DNA of 64,000 nucleotides, from the NCBI RefSeq assembly GCF_003119195.2, contig NZ_CP022253.1, forward strand, positions 700,001-764,000, in the 5' to 3' direction. The notes beneath the pieces were generated by a model. It did no database searches and was not told where the DNA came from. It saw nothing but the letters and a program-made list of their open reading frames with translations. Source of the DNA: Azospirillum baldaniorum (GTDB lineage: Bacteria > Pseudomonadota > Alphaproteobacteria > Azospirillales > Azospirillaceae). This document shows, piece by piece, positions 38,981 to 47,995 of the stretch (positions within the stretch are counted from its first letter, which is position 1; each line of letters begins with the position of its first letter). Both the position numbers and the translations under genes were made by a program.

Positions 38981-39258
38981 TACTCCTCTGCCAGCTTCTT
39001 GGCGGTCTTGATGTCGCGGGGTTGGGTCCGCTTGTCACCGCCACACAACACGATCACGTCACCACGCTCCACGAAGTACACCCGGTAGCCGGGGCCGTAG
39101 TCGATGCGGAGTTCCCCGATCCCGTCGAAGAACTTGGCGTCGCCCGCGTTCCCCAGCGACAAGCGGCGCAGGCGGACATCGATGCGGCCCTGAGCGCGGG
39201 TGTCGCGGAGCCCGGCGAACCAAGCGTCGTATTCGGGAGTGGTGCGGATCGTCTTCAT
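38977..39258 (-). CDS. RelE/ParE-superfamily toxin
   Basis: A 93-residue toxin of the phage-derived Gp49/HigB kind. The hallmarks are TPEYDAWFAGLRDTRAQGRI, LSLGNAGDAKFFDGIGELRI, DYGPGYRVYFVERGDVIVLC and GGDKRTQPRDI. It would cleave mRNA on the ribosome. First gene of the minus-strand cassette, standing between early and late genes of the prophage. Confidence 0.9.
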   Translation of the reverse strand: MKTIRTTPEYDAWFAGLRDTRAQGRIDVRLRRLSLGNAGDAKFFDGIGELRIDYGPGYRVYFVERGDVIVLCGGDKRTQPRDIKTAKKLAEEY

Positions 39259-39266
39259 GAAGAGAA

Positions 39267-39317
39267 TGTAGCCTGTGGGCTACGCGATGTCAACGGAAAA
39301 GCGTAGCTCGCGGGCTA
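39267..39317 (-). promoter_or_regulatory. Paired operators of the toxin-antitoxin cassette
   Basis: GTAGCCTGTGGGCTAC (39267-39282) and GTAGCTCGCGGGCTAC (39302-39317), centres 35 bp apart, both just upstream of the toxin start. Likely bound by the antitoxin. Confidence 0.75.
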
Positions 39318-39320
39318 CAA

Positions 39321-39524
39321 ATGGAGGCTGATGCCATGACCGGACGCTGTGCCGAGACCTGCATGACGGAAGGCGAATGCACCTGCCACCCCGACGCGGC
39401 GAACGACGAGCTTCGCCGCGTGGACGCCCAGGCCCAGGCCCGCCGGCGCGAAGCCATCCTCACCGAGACGACGGGATGGCCCGAAGGCATCGGGGGTGAG
39501 CCGCTGATGGGAGAGCCGAAATAG
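39321..39524 (+). CDS. Small Cys-containing hypothetical protein
   Basis: A 67-residue protein starting MEADAMTGRCAETCMTEGEC, with cysteines spaced for metal or disulfides, then a helical tail. Divergent from the toxin-antitoxin cassette. An internal start at 39336 is possible. Function unknown. Confidence 0.45.
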   Translation: MEADAMTGRCAETCMTEGECTCHPDAANDELRRVDAQAQARRREAILTETTGWPEGIGGEPLMGEPK

Positions 39525-39538
39525 GCCGCGCTGGGCGT

Positions 39539-39895
39539 TCAGCGGCCCGAGGCCGACCACACAGAGTTCCACGCGCGCTGCGTCTTGTAGAGGCCGTCCG
39601 CCGTGCATCGAACGGAGCGCTTCTCGTCGGACGCCACGACGAGGGTTGCCCGGTACAGCTCGTATGGAGTGGGGAGCCGCGCCGGGTCGGCGTGCCGCTG
39701 CGAGTAGCTGGCCATGCGCGCGTCCATCCCGTCCGTTCGGATGTTGCAGGCTTCGGCGAACCCCTGGATAGCCGCGCTCCACTTCGCGAACTCGTACGGG
39801 TCGGATGGCGGGTTCTCCATGAGTTCCGGAATGCTCTGCTGCGGGGCGCAAGCAGCGAGCGAAACGACGAAGGCGGCCAACAAAAGGCGGCGCAT
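39539..39895 (-). CDS. Small lipoprotein
   Basis: A 118-residue protein with a type II signal (MRRLLLAAFVVSLAAC, lipobox S-L-A-A-C). The mature domain contains ELMENPPSDPYEFAKWSAAI and CNIRTDGMDARM. The reverse orientation beside the toxin-antitoxin cassette fits a lysogenic cargo gene. The start at 39895 was chosen for the signal peptide. Possibly a surface or exclusion protein. Confidence 0.65.
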   Translation of the reverse strand: MRRLLLAAFVVSLAACAPQQSIPELMENPPSDPYEFAKWSAAIQGFAEACNIRTDGMDARMASYSQRHADPARLPTPYELYRATLVVASDEKRSVRCTADGLYKTQRAWNSVWSASGR

Positions 39896-40029
39896 GAGTG
39901 CGGCTCCAGCAAGTGGGGCGAGCATCGTAGAGTGTGAAATCAGTGAACACAACATGGAGGCCCCACCCGCAAGGGCGAGCCGTTCGGGCCTCTTTGAAAT
40001 CCAATCAATCAATCAAACGGAATTCAAAC

Positions 40030-40344
40030 ATGCCCCGTGGCGGAGCAAGGCCGGGCGCAGGACGCAAGGTCGGCGCCGTACAGAAGGTGGCGAGGGAAGC
40101 GCGGGAGAAGGCGGCGGCGTCTGGGATGCTGCCCCATGAATTCCTGCTCGCGATCATGAGAAACGAGGTGGAGGGGGAAAAGCCGACCTTCGAGCAGCGC
40201 TTGGACGCGGCGAAGGCGGCGGCTCCCTACTACGCGCCGAAGCTGTCCGCCGTCGACGCCCAGCACACCGGCAAGGACGGCGGACCTATCGTAACCCGTG
40301 TCGAACTGGTGGCGCTGACCGGAGATGACGAAAGCGACGATTAA
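40030..40344 (+). CDS. Terminase small subunit (likely)
   Basis: A 104-residue basic protein starting MPRGGARPGAGRKVGAVQKV, a common opening of small terminase subunits. LPHEFLLAIMRNEVEGEKPT and RLDAAKAAAPYYAPKLSAVD are typical. It overlaps the large subunit gene by 20 bases. It would recognise the packaging site. Confidence 0.8.
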   Translation: MPRGGARPGAGRKVGAVQKVAREAREKAAASGMLPHEFLLAIMRNEVEGEKPTFEQRLDAAKAAAPYYAPKLSAVDAQHTGKDGGPIVTRVELVALTGDDESDD

Positions 40345-41632
40345 GCTCCCCCCGAAGCTGATACCGGTGTTCCAGGGAGAGGCCGACGTTCGTGGGGCCT
40401 ACGGCGGGCGCGGATCTGGCAAGACACGCACCTTCGCCAAGATGTCCGCCGTGCGGGCCTACATGTGGAGCATGGCTGGGCGTGAGGGCATCATCCTGTG
40501 CGCTCGCCAGTTCATGAACTCGCTGGCCGACAGCTCACTGGAGGAGATCAAGGCCGCCATTCGCTCGGAACCGTGGCTGAACGCCCATTTCGAGATCGGT
40601 GAAAAGTACATCCGGACGAAGTGCGGGCGCGTCTCCTACGCCTTCTCCGGCCTTGATCGTAACATCGACAGCATCAAGTCCAAGGCGCGCATCCTGCTGT
40701 GCTGGGTGGACGAGGCCGAGCCGGTCACCGAAGAGGCTTGGACGAAGCTCATCCCGACCCTCCGTGAGGAGGACAGCGAGTTGTGGGTGACCTGGAACCC
40801 GGAGCGGAAGAACAGCGCCACGCACAAGCGGTTTCGCGAGGCGACCGACCCGCGGTTCAAGGTGGTCGAGATCAACTGGCGCGACAACCCGAAGTTCCCC
40901 GAGAAGCTGGAGCGTGACCGCCAGCGGGACATGCGGGAGCGGCCCGATCAGTATGACCACATCTGGGAGGGCGGCATGAAGGCGGTCTACGAGGGGGCCT
41001 ATTACGCCGCAGCGCTGACGCAGGCGAAACAGGAAGGCCGCATCGGGCGCGTTGCCGCCGATCCGCTGATGACCATCCGCCTCTTCGCCGACATCGGCGG
41101 CACCGGCGCCAAGGCCGACGCCTTCACGCTGTGGGCGGCGCAGTTCATCGGGAAGGAAGTCCGCGTGCTGGCCTACTACGAAGCCGTCGGCCAGCCGCTG
41201 GGCGCCCACCTCGCGTGGATGCGGGGGCAGGGGTACGACCCGGGCAAGGCGCAAATCTGGCTGCCGCACGACGGGGCGACGCAGGACAAGGTGTTCGCCG
41301 TCTCCTACGAGAGCGCGCTGGAGGAGGCCGGCTATCGCGTGACGGTCGTTCCGAACCAGGGAAAGGGCGCTGCGGCGGCGCGCATCGAGGCGGGGCGCCG
41401 GCTGTTCCCACGCTGCTGGTTCAACGAGACGGCGACGCAACCCGGCCTGGACGCGCTGGGTGCCTATCACGAGAGGCGGGACGACAAGCGCGGGATCGGC
41501 CTCGGCCCCGAGCATGACTGGGCGTCCCACGGCGCCGACGCCTTCGGCCTGATGTGCGTGGCCTACGAGGAACCGTCCAAGTCCGCCGGCTTCGGCCGGG
41601 ACCTGAATTACCGATCGCTTGGAGTTGCCTGA
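40325..41632 (+). CDS. Terminase large subunit
   Basis: A 435-residue packaging ATPase-nuclease. Walker A is GGRGSGKT at residues 27-34; Walker B with acidic pair ILLCWVDEAE near residue 130; the nuclease acidic residue lies in RLFADIGGTGAKADAFTLWA. The type resembles PBSX/Bcep22-like large terminases. Its stop overlaps the portal start (TGATG). Confidence 0.95.
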   Translation: MTKATIKLPPKLIPVFQGEADVRGAYGGRGSGKTRTFAKMSAVRAYMWSMAGREGIILCARQFMNSLADSSLEEIKAAIRSEPWLNAHFEIGEKYIRTKCGRVSYAFSGLDRNIDSIKSKARILLCWVDEAEPVTEEAWTKLIPTLREEDSELWVTWNPERKNSATHKRFREATDPRFKVVEINWRDNPKFPEKLERDRQRDMRERPDQYDHIWEGGMKAVYEGAYYAAALTQAKQEGRIGRVAADPLMTIRLFADIGGTGAKADAFTLWAAQFIGKEVRVLAYYEAVGQPLGAHLAWMRGQGYDPGKAQIWLPHDGATQDKVFAVSYESALEEAGYRVTVVPNQGKGAAAARIEAGRRLFPRCWFNETATQPGLDALGAYHERRDDKRGIGLGPEHDWASHGADAFGLMCVAYEEPSKSAGFGRDLNYRSLGVA

Positions 41633-43755
41633 TGGCTGCGATGACGGAAACCGAACTGCGCGCCATCCTCCAGGCGGAGCGCTCGTCAGCCCTTGGTGGC
41701 ACGCTGTCCACCGAACTGGGGGACGAACGGGCGAAGGCGCTCGACTACTACAACGGCGACATGGACAAGGACATGCCGCGTCCTGGGGCGGACCGCTCCG
41801 GCGCTGTGTCCACCGATGTGGCCGACGTGGTGGAAGGGCTGATGCCATCCCTGCTGGAGATCTTCGCCAGCGGCGACGAGGTGGTTCGCTTCGAGCCGGT
41901 TGGCCCGGAGGACGAGGACGCCGCCCAGCAGGAGACGGATTACGTCAACCACGTCTTCATGCAGAAGAACGCCGGCTTCCTGACCCTGCACAACTTCGTC
42001 AAGGACGCCCTGTTGCAGAAGGCCGGCGTCGTCAAGGCGTGGTGGGAGAAGACCGAGCGCCGGGAGCGAGAACGATATGTCGATCTGACCGACGACGAAT
42101 ACGCCCTGCTGGTTGCCGACCCGGCGATTGAGATCGTAGAGCACGAGGAGCGGCCCGCCGCCCCCATGCCGATGGAGCAGATGCCCGCGCCAGACGGGCA
42201 GGCCCCGGCGCCGGCGGGGACGCTGCACACGGTCACCATCGTGACCCGTGAGGAGGTAGGGTGCTGCAAGGTCGAGGGGGTGCCGCCGGAGGAATTCGGC
42301 CTGTCCCGCCGGGCACGCAGCCTGTCCACGGCCCCGTACGCCTACCACAAGCGCCCGGTGCCGGTGTCGGACCTGATCGCCGCCGGCTACGACAGGGACC
42401 AGTTGGACGGCATTCCCGCCGCCAGCGACACGGAGACGACGGAGCAGCAGGCCCGCCAGACACGCACCTTTGACGACGGCCCGCGCAACGACACGCTGAA
42501 CCAAGCGATGCGGGAGGTGGAGGTCACGGAGCATTACATCCGCATCGACTATGACGGCGACGGTGTGGCCGAGCTGCGGCGCGTCGTCACCGCCGGGCCG
42601 CAAGGAGTGGTGCTGAAGCGTGACGGCAAGCCGGAGAACGAGGAAATCGACCGGATGCCGTTCGCGATCATGTCGCCGATCATCATCCCTCACCGGGTGA
42701 TCGGGCGCTCCGTTGCCGAACTCGTGATGGACATCCAGCGCATCAAGACGGCGCTGCTGCGTGCCCTGCTGGACAACGCCTACTTCGCCAACAACCAGCG
42801 CATGGAAGTTGCGGAGGACTGCGCCACTGAGCAGACGCTGGACGACCTGTTGACCAACCGGCCCGGCGGCATCGTGCGCGTCAAGCGGGCGGGTGGCATC
42901 ACGCCCATCGCCGTGCAGCCCATCGGCAACTGGGTCCACCCGCTGATCGAGTACACGGACAGCGTTCGGGAATGGCGCACCGGCGTCACCCGGCAGGGCC
43001 AGGGGCTGGATGCCAACGCGCTCCAGAACCAGACGGCCACCGCGGCGGCGCAGGCTTTCACCGCGGCGCAGGCGCGCATGAAGATGATCGCCCGCGTCCT
43101 GGCGGAGACCGGCATCCGGGACCTGTTCCTGCTGATCCATGAGCTGACCCGCAAGCACAGCGACCAGCAGGCCGTCGTTCGGCTGCGCAACAAGTGGGTC
43201 ACGGTCGACCCGCGGGAATGGCGCACCCGGAACGACATGACCGTCTCGGTAGGCCTCGGCACCGGCAGCAAGGACCAGATGCTGGCGCACCTGTCGTCCC
43301 TGCTGACCTTCCAGATGCAGGCGCTGAACGGTGCCGGCGGCCTGGGTGGCATGATCACGCCCCGGAACGTCTACGCCACGCTCAAACGCATGGTGGAGAA
43401 CGCCGGGCTGAAGTCCATCGACCCATACGCCCAGGACCCGGCCAACGTGCCGCCGGCGCAGCCGCAGCCCGATCCGAAGATGGTCGAGATGCAGGCCCGC
43501 ATGCAGCTGGAGCAGCAGAAGGCGCAGACGCAGGCGGAGGCCGAGCGGATGCGCGCCGAAGCGGACATCACCATAGCCCGCGAGAAGCTGGCGGCGGAGG
43601 TGACGCTGAAGCGGGAGCAGATGCAGGCCGAAATGCAGCTCAAGAGGGAGCAGATGATCCTGGAGGCGGACATGGCCCGCGCCCAGGCGCTGCTGAACGC
43701 CCAGTCGAAGCCGGCCACGGTCTCGGCGGTGCAGCTCGGGGGAGAGGTCGGATGA
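41632..43755 (+). CDS. Portal protein of inner prophage (large podoviral type)
   Basis: A 707-residue portal. Length and blocks such as RPGADRSGAVSTDVADVVEG LMPSLLEIF in pattern, and a C-terminal Gln/Met/Glu-rich coiled coil (about residues 620-680), match the P22/Bcep22-like portals. It would form the DNA-entry vertex. The start at 41632 overlaps the terminase stop. Confidence 0.9.
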   Translation: MAAMTETELRAILQAERSSALGGTLSTELGDERAKALDYYNGDMDKDMPRPGADRSGAVSTDVADVVEGLMPSLLEIFASGDEVVRFEPVGPEDEDAAQQETDYVNHVFMQKNAGFLTLHNFVKDALLQKAGVVKAWWEKTERRERERYVDLTDDEYALLVADPAIEIVEHEERPAAPMPMEQMPAPDGQAPAPAGTLHTVTIVTREEVGCCKVEGVPPEEFGLSRRARSLSTAPYAYHKRPVPVSDLIAAGYDRDQLDGIPAASDTETTEQQARQTRTFDDGPRNDTLNQAMREVEVTEHYIRIDYDGDGVAELRRVVTAGPQGVVLKRDGKPENEEIDRMPFAIMSPIIIPHRVIGRSVAELVMDIQRIKTALLRALLDNAYFANNQRMEVAEDCATEQTLDDLLTNRPGGIVRVKRAGGITPIAVQPIGNWVHPLIEYTDSVREWRTGVTRQGQGLDANALQNQTATAAAQAFTAAQARMKMIARVLAETGIRDLFLLIHELTRKHSDQQAVVRLRNKWVTVDPREWRTRNDMTVSVGLGTGSKDQMLAHLSSLLTFQMQALNGAGGLGGMITPRNVYATLKRMVENAGLKSIDPYAQDPANVPPAQPQPDPKMVEMQARMQLEQQKAQTQAEAERMRAEADITIAREKLAAEVTLKREQMQAEMQLKREQMILEADMARAQALLNAQSKPATVSAVQLGGEVG

Positions 43756-44348
43756 TGCGGCAGGCGGTTCCCGGCCTCTTCGGCGCGATCGCGCCGCAGC
43801 CGCCGGAGGTTCAGGCGCCCACGGTGGCGCCCGGCCTGTTCTCGACGCCGGAAGACGGCCATTCGGCCACGATCCGGCAGGCGCAAAGCAACGTGCAGTC
43901 CTTCCTGGCCGATCCGGTCAAGGCGATGACCTACACGACCCTGAACGGCACGGCCGGGCAGGGGCCGGACGCGGCGCAGCGGAGCCTTGCGGGGCTGGGC
44001 GGTCCGCTCGATCACCGTGGCGGTTTCAGCGACAACAGCGGCCTTGCGGACGTGGCCTCGCGCGAAACGAGCCTGGGTGGGTTCCTGGCAAGCACGCTGG
44101 GGAACATGGCAGCGGTCGCCAACCCGGCGCCCTTCGGCTTGGCCGGCATCGGCCTGGGCATCGCCAACAACAGCCGGTCGCTTGGCATGAAGGGCCTGTT
44201 TGACGCCATCCGCGACTCCCTGGGGCTCGGCGACGGCGGGTCCGGCGATTTCGGAGGGCAGCACGGAGACGCAGGCATTGGCGGCGGCGGCATCGGCAAC
44301 GGCGGCGGCCAGAGCACATCGGACGGCAGCCAGGGAGACACCGCGTGA
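43752..44348 (+). CDS. Head-region hypothetical protein, Gly-rich
   Basis: A 198-residue protein starting MMRQAVPGLFGAIAPQPPEV. The middle has a hydrophobic Gly/Ala stretch (NPAPFGLAGIGLGIANNSRS) and the C-terminus is Gly-rich. Between portal and scaffold. Unknown role, perhaps virion-internal. Confidence 0.65.
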   Translation: MMRQAVPGLFGAIAPQPPEVQAPTVAPGLFSTPEDGHSATIRQAQSNVQSFLADPVKAMTYTTLNGTAGQGPDAAQRSLAGLGGPLDHRGGFSDNSGLADVASRETSLGGFLASTLGNMAAVANPAPFGLAGIGLGIANNSRSLGMKGLFDAIRDSLGLGDGGSGDFGGQHGDAGIGGGGIGNGGGQSTSDGSQGDTA

Positions 44349-44632
44349 TCGACGAAGGAAAGCTTCGGCTGGAGGAGCAGCGCGGCGCCCAGGCGCAAGC
44401 CCTGCTGGACAACGATCTGCTGCGCGAGGCGTTCGCGGGGCTCCGCCAGGACTACATGCGGGCGTGGGAAGCCACCGGCGCCCGCGAAACGGACGCTCGC
44501 GAGCGTCTGTGGCAGGCGGTGCAGATCGTCGGCAAGGTGGAGAGCCATCTCCGCTCCGTTGCCCAGACGGGCCAGTTGGCCCAGCGGCAGATCAACGACA
44601 TTCAGGGCAAGAAAAGCCCCTTCCAGTTCTGA
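44345..44632 (+). CDS. Small helical head-region protein
   Basis: A 95-residue protein reading LEEQRGAQAQALLDNDLLRE, AFAGLRQDYMRAWEATGARE and LAQRQINDIQGKKSPFQF, a pattern common in podoviral head genes. GTG start overlapping the upstream stop (GTGA). Function unknown. Confidence 0.72.
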   Translation: MIDEGKLRLEEQRGAQAQALLDNDLLREAFAGLRQDYMRAWEATGARETDARERLWQAVQIVGKVESHLRSVAQTGQLAQRQINDIQGKKSPFQF

Positions 44633-44673
44633 CGGGAGCCGCATCGAGCGGCCCACCCAACCACAGGTGACCG

Positions 44674-45783
44674 ATGACAATCGAAACGACCCGGCACGCT
44701 CCCCTGATGGGCGGCGTGGCCTTTCTCGCGTCCAGCTTCGGCGGGCACCGCATCCGCTTCGCTCCCGACATGGAGGGCGGTGGCGCCCCGGATGCGGGCG
44801 GCGGCGCTGAGCCGCTGTCCCTGGGCGACGCCGTGGCCCTCTTCAGGGACACGAAGACCACCACAGAGACCCAGGAGCCGGCAGCCGATGGCGCCGCTCC
44901 CGACAAGATCCCGGCAGAGGACGCCGGGCAGGCCCCGGAAGGGGACGACAGCGCCCAGCGGCAGGAGGAGCAGGACGAACCGGACACGAGCCCGGCCATC
45001 GAGCCCCCGCCGACGCTGGACGCCAAGCTTCGCGCAAAATGGGCCTCTCTCGACCGCGAAACACAGCAGGATTTTGCCCAGTGGGAAGCGGCGAAGCAGG
45101 AGGGCGTTCAGGCGAAGCTTCGTGAAGCCGCGGAGACGCGCAAGGCCGGGGAGGCCGAGCGCAAGGCCGCGGAGCAGGAGCGGAAGCAGGCGGCGCAATT
45201 CCAGCAGGTGCTGGACATGGCCGTCGCCGAACTGGGCAGTCAGCTCCAGCAGGAACCGGACTGGGCAAAGCTCGCCACGGATGACCCGCTCGGGTACATC
45301 CAGCAGCGGGCGGCCTGGGACGAAAAGGTCGCGAAGTTCCAGCAGCTTCACGCCGAGCAGCAGCGACAGGCTGCCCAGCAGCAGGCGGAGCAGACGGAAC
45401 GCGTCAAGGCCTATGTCGCCGACCAGTCCCAGAGGCTGTTGGACGCCATCCCGGAATGGAAGGCGGACCCGACGAAGGCCAAGGCCGAGCAGGCGGAAAT
45501 CCGGTCGTTCTTGGAGAAGTCCGGCTTCTCGAAAGAGGAGATCGGACAGCTCTACGACCACCGCATCGGAGTCATGGCCCGTAAGGCTGCCCTCTACGAC
45601 CGCGCGCAGGCGGGCCTCAAGGCCAAGCCCGCCGCCGCCCCTGGGAAACCCGTACCACCTGGAACCGCGCTCACGAAGGGAGAGGCGCAAGCCGTGTCCC
45701 GTGACGCCCTCATCAAGCGTGTGGAGCGCACCGGCAACATCTCGGATGCCGTGGCCCTTCTTCGCGCCAACCGGAGACGATAA
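44674..45783 (+). CDS. Scaffolding protein of inner prophage
   Basis: A 369-residue acidic protein with a long Ala/Glu/Gln coiled coil (about residues 130-260) and a basic C-terminal helix (SRDALIKRVERTGNISDAVA). Position next to the capsid gene and composition are typical of scaffolds, including a C-terminal capsid-binding helix. Confidence 0.8.
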   Translation: MTIETTRHAPLMGGVAFLASSFGGHRIRFAPDMEGGGAPDAGGGAEPLSLGDAVALFRDTKTTTETQEPAADGAAPDKIPAEDAGQAPEGDDSAQRQEEQDEPDTSPAIEPPPTLDAKLRAKWASLDRETQQDFAQWEAAKQEGVQAKLREAAETRKAGEAERKAAEQERKQAAQFQQVLDMAVAELGSQLQQEPDWAKLATDDPLGYIQQRAAWDEKVAKFQQLHAEQQRQAAQQQAEQTERVKAYVADQSQRLLDAIPEWKADPTKAKAEQAEIRSFLEKSGFSKEEIGQLYDHRIGVMARKAALYDRAQAGLKAKPAAAPGKPVPPGTALTKGEAQAVSRDALIKRVERTGNISDAVALLRANRRR

Positions 45784-46737
45784 ATGGCTCTCGCCACCAA
45801 CACCCAGACCACCTACCAGACGGTCGGCATCCGCGAAGACCTGTCCAACGTGGTTTCCCGGATCGACATCACCGAAGTCGCATTTCAGGGCAACATCGGC
45901 AAGTCGAAGGCCACCCAGCGCTATCACGAGTGGCAGACGCAGGCCCTGGCCTCGGCCAACCCGGCGAACGCCGCTCTGGAAGGCGACATCACCGCCGCCA
46001 CCGCCAGCACCCCGCGCGTCCGTGTCGGCAACCGCACGCAGATCTTCAAGAAGGTCGGCGCGGTCTCCGATACCGCCCGGGCCGTGGACATCGCCGGCAT
46101 CGATGACGAGCTGGACGAACAGAAGATCCTCAAGGGCCTGGAGCTGCGCCGCGACGTGGAGGCGGCCCTTCTCCAGAACGCTGCGTCCGTCGTCGGCAGC
46201 GACAGCACCGCCCCGCGAATGGCCGGCATGGAAAGCTGGCTGACCTCCAACGTGTCGCGCGGCACCAGCGGCGCCAACGGCGGCTTCTCCGGCGGCACCG
46301 TCGCGGCCCCGACCGATGGCACGCAGCGCGCCTTCACGCAGGCCCAGCTGGATACCGTCATGCAGTCGGTCTACAGCAACGGCGGCAAGCCGACGCTGCT
46401 GTTCCTCGGCCCGGCGCAGAAGACCGCCTTCTCGGCCTTCACCGGCATCGCCGTCAACCGGGTGAACAACGACGGCAACTCGCAGGTGACCATCGTCGGC
46501 GGCGCCGACGTCTACCTGTCGAACTTCGGCAAGTTGACCGTGGTCCCGACGATCTTCAGCCGGGCGCGATCGGCCCTGATCATCGATCCGAAGATGGTCA
46601 AGAAGGCGACGCTGCGCCCGATGTTCACCGAGAACCTCGCGAAGCAGGGCGACGCCACGCCGTTCCACGTCATCGAGGAAAGCACCCTCGAAGTCGTGAA
46701 CGAGAAGGCGCACGGCATCATCGCCGACCTGTCGTAA
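45784..46737 (+). CDS. Major capsid protein of inner prophage (SU10-like)
   Basis: A 317-residue HK97-fold capsid protein of the SU10/DUF5309 kind. Key blocks: TVGIREDLSNVVSRIDITEV, the YHEWQTQALASANPANAALEG-type N-arm, TARAVDIAGIDDELDEQKIL, and the C-terminal FTENLAKQGDATPFHVIEES. It is unrelated to the Phage_capsid_2 protein of the outer phage. A terminator follows. Confidence 0.9.
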   Translation: MALATNTQTTYQTVGIREDLSNVVSRIDITEVAFQGNIGKSKATQRYHEWQTQALASANPANAALEGDITAATASTPRVRVGNRTQIFKKVGAVSDTARAVDIAGIDDELDEQKILKGLELRRDVEAALLQNAASVVGSDSTAPRMAGMESWLTSNVSRGTSGANGGFSGGTVAAPTDGTQRAFTQAQLDTVMQSVYSNGGKPTLLFLGPAQKTAFSAFTGIAVNRVNNDGNSQVTIVGGADVYLSNFGKLTVVPTIFSRARSALIIDPKMVKKATLRPMFTENLAKQGDATPFHVIEESTLEVVNEKAHGIIADLS

Positions 46738-46765
46738 CGCCGGCCGCAGACCAGAACCACCCACA

Positions 46766-46793
46766 GGGCGCCCCGCAACGGGCGCCCTTTTTT
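46766..46793 (+). terminator. Terminator after inner capsid gene
   Basis: A perfect 8-bp stem GGGCGCCC at 46766-46773 and 46780-46787, a 6-base loop, then TTTTTT. It would lower expression of the tail genes relative to capsid. Confidence 0.85.
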
Positions 46794-46810
46794 CTGTGAG
46801 GAGCCCCGAC

Positions 46811-47023
46811 ATGGCGAAGACCGCCGACACCACCGACGCCCAGGCTGCCCCCGATACCCCCACCGACGCCCCGGCTCCCCCCGCTCTGGTCAAGGTGGCC
46901 TGCATTTCCACGCTCCAGCCTTGGGTGAACAACGCCCCGATGGACTTCAAGGGCGCCTATGAGGTGTCCGAAGAGGACGCCGCGCTTCTGGAGTCCAAAG
47001 ACTTCGTGGTGAGGCTGGGGTGA
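46811..47023 (+). CDS. Small head-tail region protein
   Basis: A 70-residue protein, Ala/Pro/Thr-rich at the N-terminus, then VKVACISTLQPWVNNAPMDF and EVSEEDAALLESKDFVVRLG. Similar short proteins with such a beta core follow podoviral capsid genes. Function unknown. Confidence 0.65.
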   Translation: MAKTADTTDAQAAPDTPTDAPAPPALVKVACISTLQPWVNNAPMDFKGAYEVSEEDAALLESKDFVVRLG

Positions 47024-47367
47024 GCACGCCCCAGCTCCTCCGCCGCCGCGAGGGCGGCATGGAGGTGTGGACGACCCGTCTTCCTGATGGGTCGTTCCTG
47101 ATCGAGCAGCGGCAGGATGTCGGCGCGGCCCTGGACCGCAACAAGGCGATGGCGAACGCAGGCGACGGTTACAGCGCCGATCGCAGCCTCAAGCGCCAAG
47201 CCTTCATCCCCGACATTGTCGCCATGAAGTGGCTGAATGAGGACGGGCTGAACGTCTACGACCCGGATCACGCGGACGCGGTGTGGAAGCGCCTGCACGA
47301 TCCGGACTGGCGATACCTGCTGACGGCTCCCGGCGACATCATCGCCTCCAAGAAGCGAGCGGCGTAA
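47020..47367 (+). CDS. Head-completion region hypothetical protein
   Basis: A 115-residue protein starting with a GTG in a GTGA overlap (MSTPQLLRRREGGMEVWTTR). The block RSLKRQAFIPDIVAMKWLNE and LHDPDWRYLLTAPGDI are well formed. Recurrent in Bcep22-like virion modules by position; function unknown. Confidence 0.68.
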   Translation: MSTPQLLRRREGGMEVWTTRLPDGSFLIEQRQDVGAALDRNKAMANAGDGYSADRSLKRQAFIPDIVAMKWLNEDGLNVYDPDHADAVWKRLHDPDWRYLLTAPGDIIASKKRAA

Positions 47368-47985
47368 ATGGCCCTGTCCACGTATTCGGAGCTGAAGGCG
47401 GCAGTCGCCGACTGGCTCAATCGGGACGACCTGACCGCGGTCATCCCGACCTTCATCGCCCTGGCTGAGGCCGAGTTCAACCGGCGCCTGCGAACCCAGC
47501 GCATGCTGAGCCGGGCCGTCGCCTCGGTGGCGTCGGAATATGCCGACCTCCCGGACAACTTCCTCCAGATGCGCAGCCTGCACCTGCGCGCAATGCTGAT
47601 CCGTCGGCTGGAGTTCGTGACGCCGGCCAACTTCCTTGATCTGGCCGACGCCGGGGTGGCTGGAGAGCCGCGGTGCTTTACGGTGCTGGGGAGCCAGATC
47701 CGGTTCGCCCCGGCGCCGGTCGGTTCCACTGTGGAACTGGTCTATTTCTCGAAGATCCCGGCCCTGTCCGATGCCGCCCCGGCGAACTGGCTGCTCGACA
47801 TGGCTCCCGAACTCTACCTGCACGCCACGCTGTCCCATTCCGCCCCATACCTGCGGGAGGACCAGCGTGTCACCGGCTGGAAGCAGCTGGCCGAAGACCA
47901 GATCGCGCAGATCAACGAGACGGACAAGCGCGCGGCCTTCAACGCCGGTCCGCTGACGATGCGCACCGCCGGCCCGACCCCGTGA
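47368..47985 (+). CDS. Head-tail adaptor protein
   Basis: A 205-residue helical protein starting MALSTYSELKAAVADWLNRD, with IPTFIALAEAEFNRRLRTQR and APELYLHATLSHSAPYLRED. It has the pattern of SU10/P22 gp4-like adaptors that connect portal and tail. The outer phage's 60251 gene is of similar role but unrelated sequence. Confidence 0.8.
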   Translation: MALSTYSELKAAVADWLNRDDLTAVIPTFIALAEAEFNRRLRTQRMLSRAVASVASEYADLPDNFLQMRSLHLRAMLIRRLEFVTPANFLDLADAGVAGEPRCFTVLGSQIRFAPAPVGSTVELVYFSKIPALSDAAPANWLLDMAPELYLHATLSHSAPYLREDQRVTGWKQLAEDQIAQINETDKRAAFNAGPLTMRTAGPTP

Positions 47986-47995
47986 GGATGACGAC

